Source: Bog-473 sp963840245
GTDB lineage: Bacteria > Actinomycetota > Acidimicrobiia > Acidimicrobiales > RAAP-2
Direction of reading: 5' to 3'
DNA: 64,000 nt
NCBI GenBank assembly: GCA_963840245.1
Contig: CAWIYI010000010.1
Location: forward strand, 3,866-67,865
The notes under the pieces were generated by a model, which was not told the origin of the DNA, made no database searches, and worked only from the letters and a program-made list of their open reading frames with translations. The translations under genes and the position numbers were made by a program. Below, in pieces: positions 45,348 through 55,165 of this stretch; position 1 is the first letter of the stretch, and each line of letters starts with the position of its first letter.

Positions 45348-46927
45348 TCACCGCGGCGCGCGCACCGGCACCGAGATCGCCACGCGGGTGCCGCCCCCGT
45401 CGGACGCCGGCAGCTCCTTCATGGAGATCGTTCCCTCCAGCTGACTGACGACGAGGTCGCGCACGATCGAAAGGCCGAGGCTCGACGTGCGCTCGATGTC
45501 GAACCCCTCTGGCAACCCGAGCCCGTCGTCGCGCACCTCGACCAGGAGCGCCGACTCCTCGTTGGACAGTGTCAGGTCGACATGGCCCACCGGCGCGTAG
45601 CCCGCGGCGCCGCCCGCTCCCTCCAGCCCGGCGGCGCCGTCCTGGCCGCCGGCGTTCTCAGGGTCGAAGGCGTGCTCGACCGCGTTCTGCAACAGCTCGG
45701 CCACCGTGACTGCCAGCGGGGTGGCGACGTCGGCTGACACCTCGCCCAGGTCCCCGTGCACCGAGATCACGATGGGTTGTGACGACACCACCGAGTCCTC
45801 CGCCATCAGCACCAGCGAGCTGACGATCTCGGCGAACGGCACCTGATCGCTCGGATCACGCGACAGGATCTCGTGCACCAGCGCGATGGAGCGCACCCGC
45901 CGCTCGGCCTCGTGCAACGCCACCCGGGCGGCCCGATCCCCGACCCGGCGCGCCTGGAGGCTCAAGAGCGACGAGATCGTCTGCAGGTTGTTCTTGACCC
46001 GGTGGTGCACCTCGCGGATGGCGGCGTCCTTGGAGAGCAGCAGCCGGTCGAGACGCCGCACGTCGGTGACGTCGCGCAGCAGGATCATCGCCCCGGTGAC
46101 CACGCCGTGCGAGAGCAACGGGATGCAGTGGACGAGGACGATGACGTCGGGGCGGCGCTCGACCTCCTCGACCACGGGCCGCCCGGTGGCGAGCGCCCAC
46201 TCGACGGCGGACTCCTCGATGTCGAGGTCCCCGAAGCGGCGCCCCTCGGGCTGCGTGTAGATCCCCATCCGGTGGAAGGCGTTCATGGCGTTGGGCGACG
46301 CGAACTCGACCCTCCCGTCGGCGTCGACCACCACGACGCCATCGCCGACGCGGGGGACTCCTCGGTGCCGACGTCCTCGTCGGGGAACGGGAAGGCTGAC
46401 TGGGCCACCATGTCGGCGAGCCGCTCGAACAGGTCGAGGTAGGTCCGCTCGTACATGCTCGTCGGGCCCTTGAGCGGGGCCAGCGAGACGCGCAGGAGCG
46501 CCGCGATGATGCGGCCGTCGAAACGGACGGGGATGTTCTCGACCGGAACCTGCTCGCCCAGGATCGGGTGGTGGATGTTGCCCCGCACGATCTCGCCCGA
46601 GTGCACGCACCGGGCCACCAGCGTCCACTGCGACTCGTTCACCGTCTGGCCGACCAGGTCCTGGTCGACCAGCGTGGGCCGGTTGTTGGGGCGCATCTGG
46701 CCGAGCACGACCAGCTCGGGGTCCTCAGTGGCCGGCTCCATCCCTGTCTCGTCCGGGCTCGGCGCGGTGCCGCTGCTCCGGTCGGCGTGCACCGGGACCA
46801 GGAGGAGCAGGTCGGAGAAGGAGAGGTCGGCCAGGACGCTCCAGCTCCCGAGCAGCCGCTGGAGGTGCTCGAGCTCCTCGGGCTTGAGGTCGGTGTGGCT
46901 CAGGGCCAGCTCGGCGGGCGTCGGCAT
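45348..46927 (-). CDS. pdtaS: PdtaS-like sensor histidine kinase (GAF-PAS-HisKA_2), frameshifted
   Basis: The N-terminal GAF-like region (SWSVLADLSFSDLLLLVPVH to LAPLKGPTSMYERTYLDLFE) is followed by a PAS domain (GVVVVDADGRVEFASPNAMN). Then come the HisKA_2 dimerisation box KDAAIREVHHRVKNNLQTIS, with the phosphorylated His in EVHHRVKNN, and an ATPase domain with LLQNAVEHAF and DDGLGLPEG. The frame breaks at a five-G run (46352-46356); one more base joins EESP to RVGDGVVVV. Mycobacterial PdtaS has the same layout and signals to the RNA-binding antiterminator PdtaR, which is not in the window. It starts at ATG 46927, overlapping the PHP gene stop. Confidence 0.88.
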
Positions 46928-47832
46928 CAGGCCCCCGCCCCCGACCGCCCCGACACCGACACCGAAACCGGCACCGGGTAGGCGGCGCGCCCCCGGTACC
47001 CCTGCAGGGCGTCCGCTCCCGCCGCGGCCAGGACGGCCCGCAGATCGTCGGCGCGGTCGGCCACGTGCTCGAGCCGGTGGGCGTCCGAGGCCGTGGTGAG
47101 CGGCACCCCCCGGGCCACGAAGCGCTCGAGCAGCCCGAGAGCCGGATACTGCTCCCCGATGGGCTTGCGCCAGCCGGCGGAACTGACCTCGGCCGCCATG
47201 CCCGACGCCACGGCCGCCTCGGCGATCCGGTCCCACCACTCGACCGGCGCCGCGGGCACGTGGCCCGCCACCTTGATCAGGTCCGGGTGGGCCAGGACGT
47301 CACAGGCGCCCGACGCCGCCAGCTCCTCCAACGCCCGGGTGTACGCCTCCCAGCAGTCGTCGACCCGCCGGGCCGACCACTCGCCGATGGACACGGGGTC
47401 GTCGAGATCGTCGAAGCGCCACCCGCCCACCCAGTGCACCGAACCGAGCAGGACGTCGAAGGGATAGCCGGCCAGCAGGTCGGCCACCGCGTCCATGCGG
47501 CCCTCGTAGTAGTCGACCTCCAGCCCGATGACCACGGGCAGGCCGGCCTCCTTGGCCGCCAGGGCGCACTCCACGTAGGCGTCGAGGTCCGCGGTGGCGT
47601 GGAACTTCCAGTACGCGGCCATGGACTCGGCCAACGCCGGCGGGACGCGCTCGTCGTCCCAGAAGCCGCCGACCAACGCGTCGGCCTGGCGGAAGCGGAA
47701 GAGGTGCTCGGTCACCGCCAGCTCGCTCACCCCGACGTCCTGGGCCCGGGCGCAGTACTCGGCCAGCTGCTCCAGCCGGAGCGGCGTCTCGTGCTCCGAG
47801 TGGGGCCAGAGATGGAGGTGGTAGTCGAGCAC
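46927..47832 (-). CDS. PHP domain phosphoesterase (histidinol-phosphatase-like)
   Basis: 301 residues with a PHP metal-dependent fold. YHLHLWPHSEH near the N-terminus gives the first His ligands, LAVTEHLFRF the next, VVIGLEVDYYEG the Glu/Asp pair, VLLGSVHWVGGW another His, DVLAHPDLIK and TTASDAHRLEHVADR the last. This matches HisJ/HisK-type histidinol phosphatases, although other phosphoesters are possible. GTG start; the stop overlaps the PdtaS ATG and the O-methyltransferase lies upstream, so the three are an operon. The C-terminus is low-complexity (PVPVSVSVSGRSGAGA). Confidence 0.85.
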   Translation of the reverse strand: MLDYHLHLWPHSEHETPLRLEQLAEYCARAQDVGVSELAVTEHLFRFRQADALVGGFWDDERVPPALAESMAAYWKFHATADLDAYVECALAAKEAGLPVVIGLEVDYYEGRMDAVADLLAGYPFDVLLGSVHWVGGWRFDDLDDPVSIGEWSARRVDDCWEAYTRALEELAASGACDVLAHPDLIKVAGHVPAAPVEWWDRIAEAAVASGMAAEVSSAGWRKPIGEQYPALGLLERFVARGVPLTTASDAHRLEHVADRADDLRAVLAAAGADALQGYRGRAAYPVPVSVSVSGRSGAGA

Positions 47833-47856
47833 GGCGGCCGTTCCCAGTCCGCCCGG

Positions 47857-48504
47857 TCAGTCGGCCCGGCGGATCAAGGTGACGCCGTCCCTGATGGTGG
47901 TGAGCACGCAGACGACGCGGGGGTCGTTGACCACCTTGTCGTTGAAGGCGCGCAGGGCCCGGGCCCCCTGGTGCGGGTTCTTCTCCGACGCCAGGACGCC
48001 GCCGGCCTGCAGCGTGTTGTCGACGACGATCAGCCCGTGGCCGGCCAGCTTGGGCAACACGGCCTCGAAGTACGCGTCGTAGGAGACCTTGTCCGCGTCG
48101 ATGAACACGAGGTCGAACGGTCCCTGCAGCTCCTCGAGGGAGCGCAGCGCCGGGCCCTCGATCACGCTCACGTGGCTCTCGAGCCCGGCGGCGGCGATGT
48201 TGCCGCGCGCCACCTGGGCGTGGTGCGGGTCGACCTCGAGCGAGATGATGGAGCCGTCCTTGCCGAGGCCCGCCGCCATGGCCATGGCCGAGTAGCCGGT
48301 GAAGGTGCCGATCTCGAGGACGCTGGTCGCCTGGGTGGCGAACACCAGCAGCTCGAGGAACCGGCCCTCCTGGCGCCCGACCATCATCCCCCAGGCGGCG
48401 AAACCCTCCCTGGTGGAGGCGTCCACCGACGCCAGGTGGCCCGGGGGCGCCGTCGTGTGGGCGTCTGCGTACTCCTGGGCCTCGGGATCGATCAGTTGGG
48501 CCAT
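47857..48504 (-). CDS. O-methyltransferase (caffeoyl-CoA OMT-like, Methyltransf_3)
   Basis: 215 residues. SAM motif I is SVLEIGTFTGYSAMAMAAGL and the metal-dependent OMT features are FDLVFIDADKVSYDAYFEAV (acidic metal ligands) and GLIVVDNTLQAGGV. In bacteria these enzymes methylate catechol-type hydroxyls of many small molecules. ATG 48504 is preceded seven bases upstream by TACCAT (48517-48512), indicating a leaderless mRNA that continues into the PHP and PdtaS genes. Confidence 0.9.
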   Translation of the reverse strand: MAQLIDPEAQEYADAHTTAPPGHLASVDASTREGFAAWGMMVGRQEGRFLELLVFATQATSVLEIGTFTGYSAMAMAAGLGKDGSIISLEVDPHHAQVARGNIAAAGLESHVSVIEGPALRSLEELQGPFDLVFIDADKVSYDAYFEAVLPKLAGHGLIVVDNTLQAGGVLASEKNPHQGARALRAFNDKVVNDPRVVCVLTTIRDGVTLIRRAD

Positions 48505-48534
48505 GCCACCGATGGTAGGCGCCGCCCGACCCGC

Positions 48535-49691
<1,157 letters not shown>

Positions 49692-49695
<4 letters not shown>

Positions 49696-50648
49696 AGTCC
49701 CAGCTCCTCGCCGAGCGCGTGGGCCACCTGGCGCGTGGTCCGGGCGCCGAAGCTGCGCGCGAACAGATAGGGCAGCAGAAGGACGGGCAGGTCCTCGGAC
49801 AGCCCGGCCTGGAGCCGCTGCAGGTGGGCCGAGCGCGTGCGCCGGAGCGTGACGGCGAGGCGGGCCGCCTCGAGCACCGGTGCGACGTTGTCGCCGGCTC
49901 GCTCCGACAACGTGCGCTCGGCGTCCGGGGAGCGCAACTGCTCGAAGATCTCCTCCTCGCGCTGGCCGAAGAGCTCGGGGAGGACGCGGTTGACCACCAC
50001 GGCCGACATGCGCACCGTGGTCTCCTCGCGCACCCGCTTCTCGAGCTCGAGGGTCTCGTTGACCGGCATCTCCTCGGGCGTGCACACCGCGACCAGTCCC
50101 GTCTGGTGCGGGTCCGAGAGGATGTCGAGCATCCAGTCGGTCTGGCTGCGGATCAGCCCGACCTTGACCAGGTCGTTGATGGCCTGGGGTGCGGCGAGCT
50201 GGCCGATGATGTGGCCGCTGGCCGGGGCGTCCACCACCACGAGGTCGTAGTGGGACTCTCGCACCTCCCAGCAGAATTTGCCCACGGTGAGGATCTCCCG
50301 CACCCCCGGCGCCGCCGTGGCCACGAAGTCGAACGCCTTGGCCAGCGGCCCGATCCGGCCGACCACCGGGATGCGCAGATGCAGCTTGAGGTACTCGCGC
50401 AGCGAGGCCTCGGTGTCCATCGACATGGACCAGACGCCGGGGGCGATCTCCCGCGGCGTGAAGTCGGTGGGGGGCGCCTCGAAGAGCGACGTCACGTCGC
50501 CCTTGGCGTCGACCTCGCACACCAGGACGCGCTTGCCGTGCTCGGCGGCCAGCTGGGCCAGGCCCGCCGCGACCGTCGTCTTGCCCACCCCGCCCTTGCC
50601 GGTGACGAACACCAGCCGCAGGTCCAACAGGTCGGGTGCTCCGCTCAC
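49692..50648 (-). CDS. ArsA/GET3-like ATPase, first of a pair
   Basis: 318 residues with the canonical deviant Walker A GKGGVGKTT (17-25), signature Lys included, then RVLVCEVDAKGDVTSLFEAP, YDLVVVDAPASGHIIGQLAA and VCTPEEMPVNETLELEKRVR. Relative to the partner this subunit keeps full catalytic motifs, so the two may form an asymmetric heterodimer in which only certain sites hydrolyse ATP. GTG 50648 is the first start after the DUF3107 stop, with a G-rich stretch upstream. There are no transmembrane helices and no arsenite pump nearby, so arsenic resistance is unlikely. Confidence 0.85.
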
Positions 50649-50682
50649 CGCCCCCGTGCCTGTCCCGCCGCCACTCCGGTCC

Positions 50683-50919
50683 TCAGGGGGCGCCGAACCC
50701 GACGCGGCGATCGCCCGAGGGCGCGCCCACTTCGACGTAGGCGACCTTGACCACGGGAATACCAACCCGGCGGCCCTTGCGGTCGGTCAGCCAGAGGACC
50801 CCGTCGCCCGTCTTGAGCAGCTTCTCGATGTCGGCGACCACCTTGTCGCGATCGGCATCGTCGGGCATCTCCACTTCGAGTTCCTTGGGGGTGTGGGTGA
50901 TGCCGATGCGCACGTCCAC
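50683..50919 (-). CDS. DUF3107 family protein
   Basis: 78 residues of DUF3107, a small actinobacterial family. It begins MDVRIGITHTPKELEVEMPD, with LWLTDRKGRRVGIPVVKVAY near the end. Mixed alpha/beta, no catalytic motif visible, function unknown. GTG start with AGGAGAG about 12 bases upstream, and TAACGT on the minus strand near 50972 as a possible -10. It leads the operon containing the two ArsA-like ATPases. Confidence 0.88.
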   Translation of the reverse strand: MDVRIGITHTPKELEVEMPDDADRDKVVADIEKLLKTGDGVLWLTDRKGRRVGIPVVKVAYVEVGAPSGDRRVGFGAP

Positions 50920-51100
50920 CTGGTCTCACTCTCCTCACGACCTCGCTGAGGGTTCGAGGCCACTTGGACGTTACAGCGACGCGGCAGACTGCTGGACATG
51001 CAGGACCCGCCCACGTCCGCCGAGACCGAGCGCAGTGCCCGTTGGGCAGCGACGATGGCCGGCTACTCCGGGCCCGTGCGCCTGGCCCACGCCGACTCAC

Positions 51101-52198
51101 ATGCCCGCATCGGGCCGGCCCCGGGGTCGGATCGGAGTCGGAGTCGTCCCGGCGAACCAGACCCGAACGGCCCTGCCGAGGGGGCGGGAAGAGCGCCGGG
51201 AGCTCGAGGACTCGCTCCTGGCCCCCGGCGCCACGCGTTCCTCGGACACCGGCGACCGGGCCGAGCCCGAGCCGCCGGATGCCTGGCGCACCTGTTTCGA
51301 GCGTGACCGCGACCGCATCTTGCACGCCGCCTCGTTCCGCCGCCTGGCCGGCAAGACCCAGGTCTTCGTGTTCCCCCAGGACCACCAGCGCACCCGCCTG
51401 ACCCACGCGCTCGAGGTCGCACAGGTCGCCACGGCGATCGCGCGGGCATGCCGCCTCAACGTGGCCCTCACCGAGGCCATCGCCCTCGGGCACGACTGCG
51501 GGCACGGGCCGGGCGGACATGCCAGCGAGGACGCGCTCGACCCCTACGTGCCCGGCGGGTTCGACCATGCACCGTGGGGGGCGCTCGTCTCCCTCGCCTC
51601 CCTCAACCTGTGCGCCGAGACCGTCGACGGCATCGCCAACCACAGCTGGTCGCGCCCGGCCCCGGCGACGCCCGAGGGCGAGGTGGTCAGCTGGGCCGAC
51701 CGCATCGCGTACGTGTGTCACGACTGGGAGGACGCGGTCCTGTCCGGCATCGTGGCGCCGCACCAGTTGCCGCCGGCCGTCCGCGCCCGGTGCGGGGAGC
51801 GGCGCAGCGCGCAGCTGGGCGCCTTCATCACCGGCGTGGTCTCGGCTTCCCTGCGCACCGGCCAGATCGGGATGGAGGAGGAGGAAGCTGAGGCGCTCGC
51901 CGCGTTCCGGGCCTGCAACTACGAACGCATCTACCTGCGCGACGCCTCGCTGCGGCAGGGCGAGGCGGTGATCAGCGTGCTGCGCGCCCTGGTCGAGCAC
52001 TTCGCCGACCGGCCCCACCTGATCACCGAGCACTCCTCGGCCCCGCAGGCGTCGGCCGACGTGATCGCCGGCAGCGGAGAGGCGGTGCGGGCCGGCGTCA
52101 CCTATGTGGCGGGCATGACCGACCGGTTCGCCTTCCGCCAGGCCGTGGCGCTGCTCGGCTGGGACCCGGCCAAGCTGCCCGCCGGCGTCGACAGCTGA
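51101..52198 (+). CDS. dGTPase-like HD-domain triphosphohydrolase
   Basis: The family begins at about residue 28 (GREERRELEDSLLAPGATRS), then FERDRDRILHAASFRRLAGK, TQVFVFPQDHQRTRLTHALE and the metal-binding AIALGHDCGHGPGGHASEDA (His102, His131-Asp132), and VSWADRIAYVCHDWEDAV with the last Asp. It hydrolyses dNTPs to deoxynucleosides and triphosphate, balancing the dNTP pool. The start is uncertain. ATG 51101 is the first in frame, but the next 25 residues look random. A leaderless-type CAGACT-GCTGGAC-ATG at 50998 lies in another frame, which may indicate a missed indel. Confidence 0.88.
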   Translation: MPASGRPRGRIGVGVVPANQTRTALPRGREERRELEDSLLAPGATRSSDTGDRAEPEPPDAWRTCFERDRDRILHAASFRRLAGKTQVFVFPQDHQRTRLTHALEVAQVATAIARACRLNVALTEAIALGHDCGHGPGGHASEDALDPYVPGGFDHAPWGALVSLASLNLCAETVDGIANHSWSRPAPATPEGEVVSWADRIAYVCHDWEDAVLSGIVAPHQLPPAVRARCGERRSAQLGAFITGVVSASLRTGQIGMEEEEAEALAAFRACNYERIYLRDASLRQGEAVISVLRALVEHFADRPHLITEHSSAPQASADVIAGSGEAVRAGVTYVAGMTDRFAFRQAVALLGWDPAKLPAGVDS

Positions 52199-52216
52199 TC
52201 CCAGGAACCGTCCGGC

Positions 52217-53053
52217 TCAGGCCGGACGGTCGGGGAAGGCCGGCGGTCGCTTCTCGGTCAGCGCCGCCACGCCTTCGGCGAAGTCCGCGCTGCGCATCAT
52301 CTCGGCCATCCGGGCGCCGGCGTCGCGCACCGACGATGCCACGTCACCGTGCAGGTCGCGGTAGAGCTGCAGCTTGGTCGCGGCCAAAGAGGACGGCGCG
52401 ACCTCCGTGGCGAGCCGCCCGGCGTACTCGTACGTGAAGGGCAGCAGCTCGTCGGCGGGCAGCACCCGGTTGACCAACCCGAGCTGCTCCGCCTCCTCGG
52501 CCAGCACGACCCGGCTCGAGAGCAACAGGTCGGCGGCCCGGGTGACGCCGATCAGACGGGGCAGCAACCACGACAGTCCGTACTCGGCGGGCAGGCCGAG
52601 GCGTCCGTGCGATGTGGTCAGCTTGGCGCCCCGCGCCGCGAAGCGCAGGTCGCAGTAACAGGCCAGCACGAACCCCACGCCGGCGGCCGGCCCGTTGACC
52701 GCGGCGATGATCGGCTTGGGGATGCCGAAGTGGTACGCGAAGTCGGCATCGAACTCGGGGCGGACGCCGTAGCCCGGCATGGCCACGTCGTCACCCAGCC
52801 CGGCGTCGTACGCACCGCGCTCGACGTGGCCCTCGAGAGCTCGCGCGTCGGCACCGGCGCAGAAGCCCCGGCCTGAGCCGGTGACGACGATGACCCTGAC
52901 CCCGGGGTCCGTGGCGGCGCGCTCGAGCAGCGCGCGGTATTCGGCGTGCATGCGTCCGGTCCATGCGTTGAGGCGATCGGGCCGGTGCAGGGTGACGGTG
53001 GCCACCCGGTCCCGCACTTCGAACCGGGTGACCTTCAGCTCGGCGAGCTCCAC
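52217..53053 (-). CDS. Enoyl-CoA hydratase/isomerase family protein
   Basis: 278 residues of the crotonase family: VATVTLHRPDRLNAWTGRMH, the first oxyanion loop GSGRGFCAGADARALEG, and the second around AAVNGPAAGVGFVLACYCDL. At the catalytic positions of classical hydratases I see HGRLGLPAEYGLSWLLPRLI, with one Glu (PAEYG) but not the usual GG pair context, so it may be a hydratase, isomerase or another crotonase activity. GTG 53053 follows the monooxygenase-like gene's stop by one base, forming an operon with the next two genes upstream. Confidence 0.88.
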   Translation of the reverse strand: MELAELKVTRFEVRDRVATVTLHRPDRLNAWTGRMHAEYRALLERAATDPGVRVIVVTGSGRGFCAGADARALEGHVERGAYDAGLGDDVAMPGYGVRPEFDADFAYHFGIPKPIIAAVNGPAAGVGFVLACYCDLRFAARGAKLTTSHGRLGLPAEYGLSWLLPRLIGVTRAADLLLSSRVVLAEEAEQLGLVNRVLPADELLPFTYEYAGRLATEVAPSSLAATKLQLYRDLHGDVASSVRDAGARMAEMMRSADFAEGVAALTEKRPPAFPDRPA

Positions 53054-53054
53054 G

Positions 53055-53345
53055 TCAGTCCAGGGTGGCGTAACGGGCCAGGTGCAAGGTGCCGGCCTCG
53101 GCCGCATGCTCGAACTCGACCTGGAGCGGATCACCCTCGGCCACCCGCTGGAACGCGGCCGCCGCGTCGTCGGTGGCCCACAGGGTCACGACCAGCCAGT
53201 CGTCGCCGTGACGCGCCGTGGTGCGCCGCATGAAGCCGGGCTGGTTCGGCACGAGCTCGGTCTGCACGCGCCTGTCCACTGCGAGGAAGGACTCGTCGGA
53301 GACCCCCTCGGCCAGCCGGAACGTGGTGATCTCGACGATCGACAC
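53055..53345 (-). CDS. Small ABM/dabb-like (antibiotic biosynthesis monooxygenase) domain protein
   Basis: 96 residues forming one ferredoxin-like alpha-beta domain: VEITTFRLAEGVSDESFLAV, ELVPNQPGFMRRTTARHGDD and WLVVTLWATDDAAAAFQRVA are typical of ABM-type dimeric proteins (stress-responsive, heme-degrading or quinone-forming monooxygenases). The function is not assignable. GTG start two bases after the VOC gene stop; clearly co-transcribed. Confidence 0.75.
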   Translation of the reverse strand: MSIVEITTFRLAEGVSDESFLAVDRRVQTELVPNQPGFMRRTTARHGDDWLVVTLWATDDAAAAFQRVAEGDPLQVEFEHAAEAGTLHLARYATLD

Positions 53346-53347
53346 GG

Positions 53348-53701
53348 TCAGGCCTGCACCAGCATCACGGGGTTGCCCTCGGGATCGGTGATGCCCGCCA
53401 GGGTGGGCCCGCCCGGGACGTCGAAGGGCTCCGCCACGACGGTGGCGCCGAGGGTGACCGACCGGTCGAGCGACGCCCTCAGGTCGGCCACCTGCACGTA
53501 GAGCGTCACGCCGGACCGCTCGCTGCCCCGTATGTGACCACCGGGGCCGGGCTCCGGACCGCCGATGCCAGGGGGGATCTCCATGATGAAGCCGTCCCCG
53601 ATCTTCCAGTTGAAGAGGTCGGCGTAGAAGGCCTTCTGCCGCTCGGGATCGGTCGCCTCGATCTCCCAGTGCACCACCGGCCGTGCCCAGTCCTGTGCCA
53701 T
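53348..53701 (-). CDS. VOC family protein
   Basis: 117 residues of the glyoxalase fold that begins WARPVVHWEIEATDPERQKA (the two-domain VOC27-like subgroup), with FYADLFNWKIGDGFIMEIPP and the closing AGITDPEGNPVMLVQA. Metal-ligand positions include the His in VVHWEIE and the Glu of DPEGNPV. ATG 53701 has GGAGG about nine bases upstream, a rare clear ribosome site. It heads a small operon with the ABM-like and enoyl-CoA hydratase genes. The 189 bases upstream to the Mrp gene show nothing definite. Confidence 0.85.
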   Translation of the reverse strand: MAQDWARPVVHWEIEATDPERQKAFYADLFNWKIGDGFIMEIPPGIGGPEPGPGGHIRGSERSGVTLYVQVADLRASLDRSVTLGATVVAEPFDVPGGPTLAGITDPEGNPVMLVQA

Positions 53702-53890
53702 GCCAGCTTCCCTCCCGCGGCCCACAGTACCCAGCCACGACGGGCAGCCCGACGGAGCCGCTCGTCGCGACGGGACGCCGTGTACGAGGCGACGCGCTCC
53801 GGCCGTCATCAGGTCGAGGTCTTCCACGGCCAACTCCCGAGGTGGCGAACCGAATCGAGTGGGGGCTGACGCCGGCCCGCGCCAGGCGGC

Positions 53891-55048
53891 TCAACGCAGG
53901 CTGAGCTCCCGCCGGTAGACGCGGGCCGGGCCCAGCGCGGCCAGCTTCTCGGCAATGGCCCGGAACGCCCCGGCCGTCTCGCTGTCCGGGTCGACGGCGG
54001 TGACCGGACGGCCCTCGTCGCCACCCTGGCGCACGGCATTGACGAGAGGGACGTGACCCAGGAGGGGGATCCCGAGGTCGGCGGCGAGTGTCGCCCCCCC
54101 GCCGGAGCCGAACAGCTCGTAACGTTTCCCGTCGTCTCCCGTGAACCAGCTCATGTTCTCGATCACGCCGCGCACGGAGAGCTTGAGCCGGCGGGCGGCG
54201 AACGCCGAGCGCTGGGCCACCCGCTGTGCCGCCGGCTGCGGCGTCGTCACGACGATGATCTCCGCCCGGGGCATGACCTCGGCCAGGGTGAGGGCGACGT
54301 CGCCGGTCCCGGGCGGCATGTCGATGAGCACGAAGTCCGGCTCGCCCCAGTACGCGTCGGTCAGGAACTGCTGGATCGCCTTGTGCAACATCGGGCCGCG
54401 CCAGATCACCGGTTGGTCGTCGGGCACGAAGTAACCCATGGACAGGCACTTGACGCCGTGGGCCGAGGTCGGGATGACCATGTCGCCGATGATGATCGGG
54501 TCATGGTCGGTCCCGAGCATCTTGGGCACCGAGAAGCCGTAGACGTCGGCGTCGAGCAGCCCGACCTGGTAACCGGCCTGGGCCAGTGCGATGGCCAGGT
54601 TCACCGTGACCGTCGACTTGCCGACGCCGCCCTTGCCCGATGACACGCCGATGACACGCGTCTTCGCGTCCGGTGCCAGGAAGGCGGGCAGAGGTGCCGC
54701 GGGCGCGTGCCCGTGTCCCGCGTGGTCGTGGCTGTCGTCGGCAGCGGAGGCCTCGACCGTCCCGCCCCGCAGGCGTTGCCGGAGCCCGGCCCGCTCCTCG
54801 TCGGTCATCACCACGAAGTCGAGCTCGATCTCCTCGACGCCGGCGACCGCGCCGGCGGCCCGGTGGATCTCCTCGGCCAGCGCATCGGTGCCCGGCCAGG
54901 CCGCCACGGGCAGGGCCACGTCGATGTGGACGCGACGCCGCCGCAGGCGCACCGAACGCACCAGGCCGAGGTCGCCCAGCGTCAGGCCGATCTCCGGCTC
55001 ACGGACCGCGTTCAGTGCAGCCTCGAGCTGTGATCGATCTGCTGCCAT
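53891..55048 (-). CDS. mrp: Mrp/NBP35-type iron-sulfur carrier ATPase
   Basis: 385 residues: an N-terminal MIP18-like domain (LEAALNAVREPEIGLTLGDL), a His-rich linker HDHAGHGH (107-114), then the ParA-like ATPase with deviant Walker A GKGGVGKST (138-146), LLDADVYGFSVPKMLG and PDFVLIDMPPGTGDVALTLA. Mrp proteins carry Fe-S clusters to apoproteins. The cluster-binding CxxC of ApbC/NBP35 is absent: the equivalent stretch reads ENMSWFTGDDGKRYELFGSG, as in other actinobacterial members. ATG 55048 with GAGGA upstream. It is divergent from a SufR-like repressor, fitting an Fe-S theme. Confidence 0.92.
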   Translation of the reverse strand: MAADRSQLEAALNAVREPEIGLTLGDLGLVRSVRLRRRRVHIDVALPVAAWPGTDALAEEIHRAAGAVAGVEEIELDFVVMTDEERAGLRQRLRGGTVEASAADDSHDHAGHGHAPAAPLPAFLAPDAKTRVIGVSSGKGGVGKSTVTVNLAIALAQAGYQVGLLDADVYGFSVPKMLGTDHDPIIIGDMVIPTSAHGVKCLSMGYFVPDDQPVIWRGPMLHKAIQQFLTDAYWGEPDFVLIDMPPGTGDVALTLAEVMPRAEIIVVTTPQPAAQRVAQRSAFAARRLKLSVRGVIENMSWFTGDDGKRYELFGSGGGATLAADLGIPLLGHVPLVNAVRQGGDEGRPVTAVDPDSETAGAFRAIAEKLAALGPARVYRRELSLR

Positions 55049-55152
55049 GCACGTCCTCGTCTCGGGTGGGATCGGGTGAGCCGCGGGGCGGTGCGCCACG
55101 GGGCTATGGGACGCCGTCCGCGTCACCCCAGCTGGAGGGGCTGATCCCCCGG

Positions 55153-55158
55153 TAGACT
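55153..55158 (+). promoter_or_regulatory. -10 box TAGACT for the SufR-like gene
   Basis: TAGACT, seven bases, GTG 55166: leaderless start, close to the divergent mrp gene. Confidence 0.5.
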
Positions 55159-55165
55159 ACCCAGG

